From contig CAMEOL010000035.1 of assembly GCA_945929765.1 (NCBI GenBank), positions 1 through 8,799 of the forward strand: a stretch of DNA of 8,799 nt, written 5' to 3'. Of this stretch, positions 1-7,206 are shown in pieces (the stretch's first letter is position 1; every line of letters starts with the position of its first letter). The stretch is from an uncultured Gemella sp. GTDB lineage: Bacteria > Bacillota > Bacilli > Staphylococcales > Gemellaceae. The translations under genes were made by a program, and so were the position numbers. The notes beneath the pieces were generated by a model, which saw only the letters and a program-made list of their open reading frames with translations, did no database searches and was not told where the DNA came from.

Positions 1-81
1 CAAACGAAACAATCTGGATAATCTTATTTTAACTTTTACCACTAATAATATATGAACTACATTTTATATAGTTTAAGCAGT

Positions 82-149
82 AAGCAATAAATATAATATT
101 ACTTTTTTGTTAAAATTAGCCCTAAATTTAGCTATTTATTGCTTTTTTT
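82..149 (+). terminator. Rho-independent terminator of an upstream gene
   Basis: A perfect 12-bp inverted repeat (82-93 pairs with 133-144, arms aagcaataaata / tatttattgctt) encloses an AT-rich loop that can form a second, imperfect stem. The right arm runs into a T tract at 143-149. The T tract exists only on the plus strand, so it ends a plus-strand transcript entering from the left. In the first 81 bases every plus frame reaches a stop by position 55, so at most a few terminal codons of that upstream gene are present and I cannot identify it. In Bacillus the gene before ytpQ is the thioredoxin-like ytpP, but nothing here shows that. Confidence 0.8.
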
Positions 150-157
150 GTTATAAT
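149..157 (+). promoter_or_regulatory. Extended -10 promoter of the ytpQ operon
   Basis: TGTTATAAT (149-157) is a perfect TGn-TATAAT extended -10 element. The hexamer 17 bases upstream (129-134, tagcta) does not resemble TTGACA, so the promoter probably relies on the TGn motif. It begins at the last T of the preceding terminator, so the two signals are packed back to back. It lies 32 bases before the ytpQ start, with a GGAGGG ribosome binding site at 179-184. Confidence 0.65.
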
Positions 158-189
158 AAAAAGGATAACATTACAAATGGAGGGAAACT

Positions 190-990
190 ATGTTCTACTC
201 TAAACAATATATTTTTAATATATTATATTCTAAATTTAGTAATTTAAAAATTGTCGAAAAAAAAGAGAACAATAAAACAGTTTACTCTCTTAATTGGCAA
301 GAATTTAAAGCTAAAATAGATCTAGAAAGCTTCTTAGTTCGACTTGATGATAATCAAACAGAGAAAAGTGATCAACTTGTAGAAAAATTTATTGCTAATA
401 TCGAATTAAACTTTTTAGCTCAAGAACAATTTTCTAAAGAACAATTTTCTAAAGAAAAAATATTAAAAAATTGTTATCCTATTCTCAGAGCAACCTCTTT
501 CGGTAAAAACTCTACAGAACACTTTGTTACTACTAATCATACAAACGAAACAAAAATATTTTATAGTGTCGACTTGAAAAACAGCTATAAAATAATAACT
601 TCTGAACTAATAAATAAATTTTATGTTACTAAAGACGAGCTACATAATGCCGCAATGAATAACCTAAAATCCCTGCCACTTAAATATAATAGCGATACGG
701 TAGCAAATAATACATTTTATTTTCTTAATAGCCGCGATGGTTATGATGGTTCTAGACTACTCAATGACGATATTTTAAAATATTTTTACAAAAAAATTGG
801 CAATGAATTTTATGTAGGTTTACCTCATCAAGATGTTCTTATTATAGCTGATATAAAAAATAAATCCGGACTAGAAATTCTTCAAAAAATGATGGTTCAT
901 TTTTTTGCTGAAGGCCGTGTTCCAATAACAACAATAACATTTAAATACGATAACGAAAAACTTGAAAGTTTATTTATATTTGTAGAATAA
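190..990 (+). CDS. ytpQ: YtpQ, DUF1444 / UPF0354 family protein
   Basis: This 266-residue soluble protein has no signal peptide or membrane segment. Length, sequence style (C-terminal part with a VGLPHQDVLIIADI-like strand, then an MVHFFAEGRVPIT-like segment) and position directly before ytpR match YtpQ (DUF1444, UPF0354) of Bacillus and Staphylococcus, about 265-270 residues. The biochemical role of the family is unknown. It is conserved in Firmicutes next to ytpR and the translocase gene sftA. The ATG at 190 follows GGAGGG (179-184) with 5 bases between. It is the first gene of a three-gene operon, 12 bases before ytpR. An oddity is a perfect 15-base tandem duplication (424-438, 439-453) that repeats the residues EQFSK near position 80. 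The family call rests on memory of the family plus synteny. Confidence 0.85.
   Translation: MFYSKQYIFNILYSKFSNLKIVEKKENNKTVYSLNWQEFKAKIDLESFLVRLDDNQTEKSDQLVEKFIANIELNFLAQEQFSKEQFSKEKILKNCYPILRATSFGKNSTEHFVTTNHTNETKIFYSVDLKNSYKIITSELINKFYVTKDELHNAAMNNLKSLPLKYNSDTVANNTFYFLNSRDGYDGSRLLNDDILKYFYKKIGNEFYVGLPHQDVLIIADIKNKSGLEILQKMMVHFFAEGRVPITTITFKYDNEKLESLFIFVE
424..453 (+). repeat. 15-bp perfect tandem duplication inside ytpQ
   Basis: The unit gaacaattttctaaa occurs twice head to tail (424-438 and 439-453). It keeps frame and adds one extra EQFSK to a charged, probably surface-exposed linker. This looks like a recent slippage event and may vary in length between strains. Confidence 0.9.
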
Positions 991-1002
991 AAGGAGGAAA
1001 AT

Positions 1003-1608
1003 ATGTTATTTTTTTATAATAAAAAAATGTTAGGAGAAACTTTACTTATAACTATTAAAAGTAGTGAAAACAACATCTATGAAGACAAAAAAAATATTAC
1101 ATTAATTAAAGATAATTCTGGAAATTTAGTTGGACTAAATATATTTAATGTTGAAAATCTAAATTTAGCAGGAGACGGTAATATTACCTTAACTGACGAA
1201 CAAAAAGAAAAATTATTAACAAGATTAGAAAAAAATGGTATAAAAATAGACTTAGATGGAACTAACGAAGAATATTTCGTCGTCGGAGAAGTTCTAACTA
1301 AAGAAAAACATCCTGATGCCGACAAATTATCAGTAACTACTGTAAACATCGGAGCTGAAGATCCATTACAAATAGTATGTGGAGCAAGCAATGTAGCTGT
1401 CGGACAAAAAGTAGTTGTAGCTACTATAGGTGCAATGATGCCTAGTGGACTATTAATAAAAAAATCAAAACTACGCGGTGTAGAGTCTAACGGTATGCTT
1501 TGCTCAAAACGTGAATTAGGCTTACCTGTAGACGAAGAAGTAAAAGGAATACTTGTATTAGATGCCGATATAAAAGTAGGGACAAAACTAAAAGACTTAA
1601 ATCTATAA
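1003..1608 (+). CDS. ytpR: YtpR, DUF4479 plus tRNA-binding (EMAP/Trbp111-type) domain
   Basis: This 201-residue protein has the same length as B. subtilis YtpR. Residues 1-85 form the DUF4479 N-terminal domain ([16 protein letters not shown] resembles the YtpR start, and GLNIFNVE the NIFN motif). Residues about 91-200 are a tRNA_bind OB-fold like that at the N terminus of PheT, with the hallmarks HPDADKLS (103-110), QIVCGASNV (123-131), GAMMPSG (143-149) and [13 protein letters not shown] (156-168). It lacks all other PheRS beta domains, so it is the stand-alone paralogue and not PheT. It probably binds structured RNA, but its cellular role is not established. A strong AAGGAGG (991-997) fixes the ATG. 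It lies 12 bases after ytpQ and 21 bases before the next gene. Confidence 0.93.
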   Translation: MLFFYNKKMLGETLLITIKSSENNIYEDKKNITLIKDNSGNLVGLNIFNVENLNLAGDGNITLTDEQKEKLLTRLEKNGIKIDLDGTNEEYFVVGEVLTKEKHPDADKLSVTTVNIGAEDPLQIVCGASNVAVGQKVVVATIGAMMPSGLLIKKSKLRGVESNGMLCSKRELGLPVDEEVKGILVLDADIKVGTKLKDLNL

Positions 1609-1629
1609 TTCTAATCGGAGGACAATGGG

Positions 1630-4326
1630 ATGGTTAACTGGAAAAAGTTTTTTGCTGAAGATGATATTGCGGAACAAAATGCAGAAGATCAATATAAAAA
1701 CTACGAAAAAATAAAAAAAGATAACAAAAAAAGTAAATTAGAAGCTTGGTTTGAAGAAGACTACTCTAAAAAAAATTTTGATAAACTAAACGCTGAAGAA
1801 GCTAACGAACAATTCGAAATCGAGTACACTCACAACAATGCGGAAAATAAAGAAAATGAATACTATTACGAAGAAGATATTGATGAAAATTTCGCTCAAG
1901 AAAAAAAATCTTCATTCTTCTCTAAAATACTATCTTCTAAAAAAAATAATGATAAATTAGAAGATAATAACGAATATTACGATGAACAATACGATGATGA
2001 AGATCTTTACGACGATTCTGAAATCAATGTAGAAAATATACCAAAAGAAAAAGAAAGTTTCTTAACAAAAATAATTAATCTTTTTAAAGAACCAAAAACA
2101 ACAAAACAAGAACAGAACGAATATATCGATGAAATTATTGATGATGAACCTGAAGACTACAAAACTTACTTTGAACGCCAAAAACAACAAAGGAAGAACA
2201 ATTCATCTGAAGATATTGCTAATAATTATGCAGAATTTGAAGAAGAATATTCCTTTGAGGATGATTTGTTTGACGAACATGAGCAAGAAAAAAATAAAAA
2301 CCAAAGTAATTCGCCATTCTCGAAAATTAAAAATAAATTTAATTCTATCGCTAACTACGGTCTAAAAGAAGATAATGACTTTGAAAATGAGGATCTAGAT
2401 TTACCTGAAAATGAACCTATCAAAGAAAAATCACATTCTAAACTCAAAGAAAAAAAAGAACAGTTCTTAGCTAAAATGTTAAAAACAAAAGAAGAAGAAA
2501 AATTAGAATTAGAATTTGATGAACATAATGAAGAATCAGATACAATTAATGATACTTTCGAATTAGAAATGAAAGAAACTTTAAACAACTCAGAAGAGAA
2601 AACTAACGAAGACTTTGAAATAGAAGAAGAAAAATCAATAAAAGACACTTTAAATTCATTCGGTATAGAAGCTGCAGCTGTTAAAGACTTCGATGTTTTC
2701 AAAGATAATCGTGAAGAACGACGCCAACACCCTACTCTTGCTGCAATGAAAGTAAAACGTAGAATTCAAGATAAAAAAATCGAAGAACTAGGAACAAACA
2801 TAGTTTTAGAAGATAATAAAGAAAAATTCTCAAAAGATATTTTTTCTTCAAAACAAGAAGAAAAAAATATAGAAACAAAAGAAAACCTAAGAATTTCTAA
2901 GAAATCGGCAGAACGAGAACAATTAAATAATGATTTTAATAAAATAACTAGAAAAAATATCAGTGATAACAATATTTCTAACTCCGAAGAAGAAAAAGAA
3001 ATTGATAACTTTATTCAAGAAATTAAGTATCATGAAGAAAACAGTAAAAAAGATATACGTAACTATGATATAGAAATATCAGAAAGTGATTCTGAAAAAG
3101 ATCGTAGAGAAAAATTAAAATATACTACAGTTAACGAAGTTTTAGAAGGAAATGAAGATTTATTCGAAGATGATATAGATAAAACTTCTAAATTTTCTGA
3201 AGATAATATAGATAATGTTGAACATCCAGAAGAATTAAAACAATTTAGAAATGATGTATTCCGTAAAAAAACTAGTGCCGATTTACTTGAAAACAATCAA
3301 TCTGAACTAGATAATTTAATTATAGAAACTAATATAGTAGAAAAAGCTAATGCTGAATTTTCTCCTGAAATAACTAAACTTGAGGAAAATCTTCAATTAA
3401 TTAAACAAGAGGCTGTAGAAAAAAATGACATTCCTACAGAAGATACGACGGAAATTTCTATCGAAAAAATAGCAAAAGATAGCGAGATACATTACCCTGA
3501 ATACGATGAATTAAAACAGCAATCCACTGCTAAAACAAGAAAAAACATTATTGACGACTATAGTGATTACAATCTAGATTATTCTGAAATAGAAGAACTT
3601 AATGAATTAAATAAAATAGATAGTATATCTAAAAGTGCGAACATTGAAAGTTTAACTAAAGATTTATCTGTAAATAATAACATTAGTAAAACTAACGATA
3701 TAGTTTTTGAGGAAAACAAATATACACAAGAAAATTACAAATATCAAAATATAGAGCAAGACACAGCATCAACTGAACTAGAAGATAGTTCTGAACAAAT
3801 AGGAATTGATTATGTCGAAAAACTTTATATTAATGATACACAAGATTACTTTGTAGATGATAATAGTCCACTTGTGTTCGGTGAATATAAAACTAAAGAC
3901 TATGGTTACCGTCCTGTAAGTAAAGAAAAAATAGAAAGTAATCAAAGAAAATTAGATGCTATTTTCGAAAAATATTCTAACGTGAAAATTCCGAAAAGAA
4001 ATACTACTTCGTATGTTGAACAAAAAATATCTTCACCTGCAAATAAAACAATAGGTAAATATAAACCTTCAACTGTATATTCATCAATATATGGTAGCTC
4101 TGGAGTTCCAAATAAAAAAAACGAAGTAATTAGTGATAATAAAAAGAAAATAAATGTTAGTATCGATAATGATAACAAACATTCACATAACAACATAAAA
4201 TCAAATAATAATTCCGCTTCAAACAATAAAAATTTATTTAAAGAAATAGCGAAACAAGAAGAGTCTGTTTGGAATATTGATTTAGGAAGTAGAGTCCCTA
4301 AAAAAAATAAAAATAATAAAATTTAA
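1630..4326 (+). CDS. Large acidic disordered protein in the sftA position, no FtsK motor
   Basis: 898 residues, dominated by E, D, K, N and S, with no cysteine and only three tryptophans (W4, W40, W881). No signal peptide, membrane helix, Walker A or any part of an FtsK ATPase is visible. The start MVNWKKFFAEDD, a short aromatic-basic helix followed by acid, resembles the SftA start (MSWFDKLFGED in S. aureus, from memory). Four related basic modules recur at residues about 91-105, 140-154, 226-240 and 274-290 (pattern S-F-F/L-x-K-I/M). A basic patch lies at 359-383. Near the C terminus are SPLVFG (746-751) and PSTVYSSIYG (813-822). It follows ytpR by 21 bases with GGAGGA at 1617-1622; an out-of-frame ATG at 1625 sits too close to that site to be favoured. 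In Bacillus and Staphylococcus this slot holds sftA (ytpS). I infer a motor-less SftA derivative or functional replacement. The long open frame argues against a pseudogene. Confidence 0.75.
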   Translation: MVNWKKFFAEDDIAEQNAEDQYKNYEKIKKDNKKSKLEAWFEEDYSKKNFDKLNAEEANEQFEIEYTHNNAENKENEYYYEEDIDENFAQEKKSSFFSKILSSKKNNDKLEDNNEYYDEQYDDEDLYDDSEINVENIPKEKESFLTKIINLFKEPKTTKQEQNEYIDEIIDDEPEDYKTYFERQKQQRKNNSSEDIANNYAEFEEEYSFEDDLFDEHEQEKNKNQSNSPFSKIKNKFNSIANYGLKEDNDFENEDLDLPENEPIKEKSHSKLKEKKEQFLAKMLKTKEEEKLELEFDEHNEESDTINDTFELEMKETLNNSEEKTNEDFEIEEEKSIKDTLNSFGIEAAAVKDFDVFKDNREERRQHPTLAAMKVKRRIQDKKIEELGTNIVLEDNKEKFSKDIFSSKQEEKNIETKENLRISKKSAEREQLNNDFNKITRKNISDNNISNSEEEKEIDNFIQEIKYHEENSKKDIRNYDIEISESDSEKDRREKLKYTTVNEVLEGNEDLFEDDIDKTSKFSEDNIDNVEHPEELKQFRNDVFRKKTSADLLENNQSELDNLIIETNIVEKANAEFSPEITKLEENLQLIKQEAVEKNDIPTEDTTEISIEKIAKDSEIHYPEYDELKQQSTAKTRKNIIDDYSDYNLDYSEIEELNELNKIDSISKSANIESLTKDLSVNNNISKTNDIVFEENKYTQENYKYQNIEQDTASTELEDSSEQIGIDYVEKLYINDTQDYFVDDNSPLVFGEYKTKDYGYRPVSKEKIESNQRKLDAIFEKYSNVKIPKRNTTSYVEQKISSPANKTIGKYKPSTVYSSIYGSSGVPNKKNEVISDNKKKINVSIDNDNKHSHNNIKSNNNSASNNKNLFKEIAKQEESVWNIDLGSRVPKKNKNNKI

Positions 4327-4353
4327 ACTAATAAAATATACAATAAATTAAAT

Positions 4354-4456
4354 AAACACGTGAAATATGAAATTTAATTAGCATAATATATACGAGTCCT
4401 AAACGATTAGTATTCTCAAATTATTGCTTTTAACTTCACACTTTCACGTGTTTTTT
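4354..4456 (+). terminator. Long hairpin terminator between convergent genes
   Basis: Perfect outer arms aaacacgtgaaa (4354-4365) and tttcacgtgttt (4442-4453) close a structure of about 100 bases and are followed by a T-rich tail (4451-4462). Inside, the arms continue with imperfect pairing (tgaaatttaattagcataat against the complement of attattgcttttaacttca), and a small ctaa-acga-ttag hairpin occupies the tip. The minus strand also has a T-rich stretch beyond the stem, so it may end both the ytpQ operon and the convergent gene at 4511-4876. The loop is far longer than in an ordinary intrinsic terminator. Confidence 0.6.
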
Positions 4457-4510
4457 ATTTTTAGATTTATAATTCTTGCTCTGTATTCAAAAGTAATACA
4501 TGTTGACTAT

Positions 4511-4876
4511 TTATTCAACCGCCACTTTATTTTTCGTTTGAAATCCTAACGATTTCGCTGCTTGTTCTATTGATACAGTTATATCGCTATTTGCCCAGTA
4601 ACTTATATTAAAAATACCTGTACCTCCAGCAGCCCCTACTATATCTAATGTAGTAATTTGATTTTCTTTTGCTAGCAATAAAGTTAAACTAGCATAACTA
4701 TTACTACGTAAATAAAATTTTTCGAATACCGCTACCAATACTTGATTGTTTATTCCTTCGATTAATCTTTCTAAAACTAATTCACAACCATTATTTTTAG
4801 CCGTTTGTAAAAGTTCATTATAAGTATCCGTTATCGACTTATCTTTTTCCAATACTAATCTTTTTATTTTACTCAT
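4511..4876 (-). CDS. DUF6054-like small protein
   Basis: 121 residues, no signal peptide or membrane helix, probably cytosolic. The central block (VFEKFYLRSNSYASLTLLL, then TLDIVGAAGGTGIFNISYW) follows the pattern I remember for DUF6054: a VFER-type strand, a serine/asparagine turn, alternating beta strands, then a glycine-rich GG.xx.F.I strand, in proteins of about 110-120 residues. The function of that family is unknown. The start at 4876 is supported by a strong purine-rich site (GGAGGG region, 4884-4892). The gene is monocistronic, with its own promoter at 4910-4939, and converges with the operon to its left. The family assignment is from pattern memory and is moderately sure; the coding call itself is firm. 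Confidence 0.7.
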   Translation of the reverse strand: MSKIKRLVLEKDKSITDTYNELLQTAKNNGCELVLERLIEGINNQVLVAVFEKFYLRSNSYASLTLLLAKENQITTLDIVGAAGGTGIFNISYWANSDITVSIEQAAKSLGFQTKNKVAVE

Positions 4877-4909
4877 AATAAATTCCCTCCCTCTATATTT
4901 TTCACCTAT

Positions 4910-4939
4910 ATTATACTACCAGAACATTCGTTATTTCAA
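4910..4939 (-). promoter_or_regulatory. Sigma-A promoter of the DUF6054-like gene
   Basis: On the minus strand, -35 TTGAAA (4934-4939), an 18-base spacer and a perfect -10 TATAAT (4910-4915) lie 33 bases before the start codon. The predicted leader is short, with room only for the ribosome binding site. Confidence 0.7.
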
Positions 4940-5209
4940 GAGTTTTTATAAATTTATTTGTGAAATTTTGATATGTTGCCTTTCAGAAAATACCAAAATA
5001 TAATAGTGTTATAATAACAAAAGTCGCTACTTTCTTCTTAGAATACAGGATATATAATAACTATTATATTTTATTTTTTAAAATTAATATATATTATATT
5101 GTATCTTCTTATTTTTAATAGTAGTAATTTAGACACTTTACGTTCAAATACTGCCAAAAATTAATCTTTTTATTCTGGAGAACTACCTCTTATGATTCTA
5201 ATTTAATAC
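4940..5209. other. Intergenic stretch without a convincing gene
   Basis: No frame on either strand gives a plausible protein. The region is very AT-rich. It holds plus-strand promoter-like sequences (4976-5015) and an AT-only hairpin around 5053-5070 (tataata-ac-tattata) followed by a T-rich run. That hairpin could act as a weak terminator but is within what base composition alone produces. Confidence 0.5.
4976..5015 (+). promoter_or_regulatory. Putative plus-strand promoter with no gene downstream
   Basis: TTGCCT (4976-4981), a 17-base spacer and TATAAT (4999-5004) form a good sigma-A match. A second, extended -10 (TGTTATAAT, 5007-5015) overlaps just downstream. Transcription would run toward the 3' end of glmS, through sequence with no open frame of note. 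It is either a small-RNA promoter or chance in AT-rich DNA. Confidence 0.35.
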
Positions 5210-5253
5210 AAAAAAATATCTACGGTTCATATTTTGATGATCCATAGATATTT
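5210..5253 (-). terminator. glmS rho-independent terminator
   Basis: On the minus strand a 12-bp stem (5242-5253 with 5214-5225, one G-U pair) closes a 16-base loop and is followed by a run of seven T (5210-5216 read on the minus strand). It lies about 60 bases after the glmS stop. The plus strand lacks a T run, so the signal is directional for glmS. Confidence 0.85.
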
Positions 5254-5277
5254 CTGTATAAATTAAGATTTAGTTCG

Positions 5278-5313
5278 ATAATTTTATTTTCAAAAAGATA
5301 GAAATAAAATTAT
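5278..5313 (-). repeat. Perfect 12-bp hairpin touching the glmS stop codon
   Basis: Arms 5278-5289 (ataattttattt) and 5302-5313 (aaataaaattat) are perfectly complementary around a 12-base loop. The arm reaches the last base of the glmS stop codon (5313-5315). No T run follows, so it is not a terminator by itself. It may protect the mRNA 3' end or slow read-through before the main terminator. Confidence 0.55.
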
Positions 5314-7112
5314 TACTCTACTGTTACTGATTTAGCTAAGTTTCTTGGTTTGTCCACATCTAATCCACGGCCTGTAGCTGCGTAGTAAGCAAATAATTGT
5401 GTTACCACAATACTCACAATAGGAGCTAATTCTTCGTGAACATTTGGGATAGCGTAGTCACCTTCACGTGCTAATTTTTCTAAAGTTATTACTAATGTAT
5501 TAGCACCTCGACTTGCTACTTCACTTATATTACTTCTTGTATTTAAATCTAATTTTGTATTAGTAATTAATGCAACTACTGGTGTGTTCTTTTCTATTAG
5601 GGCTATCGTTCCATGTTTAAGTTCCCCACCAGCAAATCCTTCTGTTTGAATGTAAGAAACTTCTTTTAATTTCAATGAAGCTTCACATGCACTATAATAA
5701 TCTACTCCACGTCCGATATAGAAAGCATTACGCTCTGTGAAAAGTTTATCTGATAATTTCTTAATGTTTTTTGTATCGTCTAAAATAGATTCTATCGCAT
5801 TAGTTACCACTGAAAGTTCTTTTTCGATGTCTATTTTAAGTTTTTTACCTAATTGCTTAGCTACTTCGTAAGCAAGTATACTTAATACAGCTATTTGTGA
5901 AGTATATGCTTTTGTAGACGCTACAGCAATCTCTACTCCAGCATGTAATAACAATGTGTAATCACACTCACGACTTAATGTTGATGCGTCTACGTTTGTT
6001 AATACTAAAAACTTATAATCAGTATTCATTTCACGAATTTTAGTTAACACTGCACGTAGATCTGCCGTCTCTCCTGATTGCGACAGGAAGATAAACATCG
6101 GCTTTTCTGATAATAGAGGAACATTATATGCAAATTCAGATGCTAAATGAACTTCTGTCGGAATTTTTGCCCATTTTTCGAAATAATGTTTTCCTACTAA
6201 ACCTGCATTGTAACTAGTTCCACATCCGATAACATATAATCTGTCAGCTTCTTTTACGTTGTTAATAATTTCTTCGTCCATTTTTACATCTTTTCCGTTA
6301 AAATATTGAGAAATAATATTACGCATCGCAAAAGCTTGCTCATTAATTTCTTTAATCATATAGTGATCATATACACCTTTATCTATTTCTCCATATTTGA
6401 TATTTGGTGTAAATGATTCACGTTCTACTACATTTCCTTCTTTATCTTCAATTACGACACTATCTTTCTTAACTGTAACAATTTCTCCATCGTTAATTTC
6501 GAAAAATTTATTTGTATATTTTATCATCGCAAGAGCGTCACTACCTACATAATTACACCCTTCTCCAAGTCCTATTAATAGTGGGCTCTTGTTTTTCGCA
6601 ACATATATAGTATCTTTATCTTCTTTGTCTAATAAGCATAATGCATATGAACCTTGCAATTTAGAAATTGCTTTTAAAAATGCTTCTTTTGTCGACAAAC
6701 CATCTTTTGAAAATAATTCGATTAATTGAACTATTACTTCTGTATCTGTTTCTGATACTAAATTTACATTTTTGAAAAATCTATCTTTTAACTCTTGGAA
6801 GTTTTCTATTACTCCGTTATGAACAAGTGTAAATCTGCCACTAAAACTTTGATGTGGATGCGAGTTAGTTGTGTTAACTCCCCCGTGAGTAGCCCACCTA
6901 GTATGACCAATTCCTATATTAAGAACTAAGTCTTCTGCTACTAATTCTTCTAAATTTTTAATACGTCCTACTGTTTTTACTACTTTAGCATCTCCATCGG
7001 TAATACCTGCAATTCCGCAAGAGTCATATCCACGATACTCTAAACTACTTAATCCGTCGATCAAAAACTCTACTCCATTACCATTTCCTACGTATCCTAC
7101 TATTCCACACAT
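5313..7112 (-). CDS. glmS: Glutamine-fructose-6-phosphate aminotransferase (isomerizing)
   Basis: This enzyme makes glucosamine-6-phosphate from fructose-6-phosphate and glutamine, the first step toward UDP-GlcNAc, peptidoglycan and teichoic acids, in the cytosol. At 599 residues it is full length. The N-terminal glutaminase domain starts with the catalytic Cys2 (MCGIVGYVGN) and shows HTRWATHG (70-77), HNG (98-100) and ETDTE (121-125). Two SIS sugar-phosphate isomerase domains follow: the first with CGTS (297-300) and SQSGET (344-349), the second with EGFAGGELKHG (491-501). The canonical tail DKPRNLAKSVTVE (587-599) is intact. The start is fixed by Cys2 and by AGGAGA (7121-7126). The gene is monocistronic, controlled by the upstream glmS ribozyme, and ended by its own terminator. 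No key residue is missing. Confidence 0.98.
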   Translation of the reverse strand: MCGIVGYVGNGNGVEFLIDGLSSLEYRGYDSCGIAGITDGDAKVVKTVGRIKNLEELVAEDLVLNIGIGHTRWATHGGVNTTNSHPHQSFSGRFTLVHNGVIENFQELKDRFFKNVNLVSETDTEVIVQLIELFSKDGLSTKEAFLKAISKLQGSYALCLLDKEDKDTIYVAKNKSPLLIGLGEGCNYVGSDALAMIKYTNKFFEINDGEIVTVKKDSVVIEDKEGNVVERESFTPNIKYGEIDKGVYDHYMIKEINEQAFAMRNIISQYFNGKDVKMDEEIINNVKEADRLYVIGCGTSYNAGLVGKHYFEKWAKIPTEVHLASEFAYNVPLLSEKPMFIFLSQSGETADLRAVLTKIREMNTDYKFLVLTNVDASTLSRECDYTLLLHAGVEIAVASTKAYTSQIAVLSILAYEVAKQLGKKLKIDIEKELSVVTNAIESILDDTKNIKKLSDKLFTERNAFYIGRGVDYYSACEASLKLKEVSYIQTEGFAGGELKHGTIALIEKNTPVVALITNTKLDLNTRSNISEVASRGANTLVITLEKLAREGDYAIPNVHEELAPIVSIVVTQLFAYYAATGRGLDVDKPRNLAKSVTVE

Positions 7113-7145
7113 ATAAATTATCTCCTATTATTAAATTTTTAATTC

Positions 7146-7194
7146 AACTATATAGATTTACCTATTAAAATCATAGTAAATTGGCTATATAAGT
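7146..7194 (-). promoter_or_regulatory. Leader hairpin between ribozyme and glmS ribosome binding site
   Basis: An extended imperfect stem pairs 7146-7165 with 7173-7194 around a seven-base loop, with one single-base bulge and one unpaired TGG. It is not part of the ribozyme core and no T run follows, so it is not a terminator. On the mRNA it ends about 20 bases before the AGGAGA site. It could shield the cleaved mRNA or affect ribosome access. Confidence 0.5.
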
Positions 7195-7206
7195 CATTGT
7201 ATATTA

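Noticed and set aside
1077..1391. Minus-strand open frame of 104 codons inside ytpR.
   Set aside because: It is a shadow of a firmly identified gene, with low-complexity serine/phenylalanine content and no ribosome binding site.
1625..1640. Alternative ATG at 1625 before the large acidic protein.
   Set aside because: It is out of frame with the long open frame and only two bases from the GGAGGA site; the ATG at 1630 has a proper spacing of seven.
2632..2690. SIKDTLNSFGIEAAAV (residues 336-351) looks like the start of the FtsK alpha domain (LxxTLxxFGVxAxV).
   Set aside because: The defining GPxVTRYE continuation is absent, it lies in the N-terminal third, and only disordered sequence follows. 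A chance match or a tiny remnant cannot be told apart.
2355..4226. Several serine/phenylalanine-rich minus-strand open frames opposite the acidic protein, and a lysine-rich plus frame at 2129-2365.
   Set aside because: They are complements or frame shifts of GAA/AAA/GAT-rich codons in the large gene and have no start signals.
5178..5206. CTGGAG followed by ATG at 5192 on the plus strand, like a tiny leader peptide.
   Set aside because: The frame stops after four codons, and no regulated gene follows on that strand.
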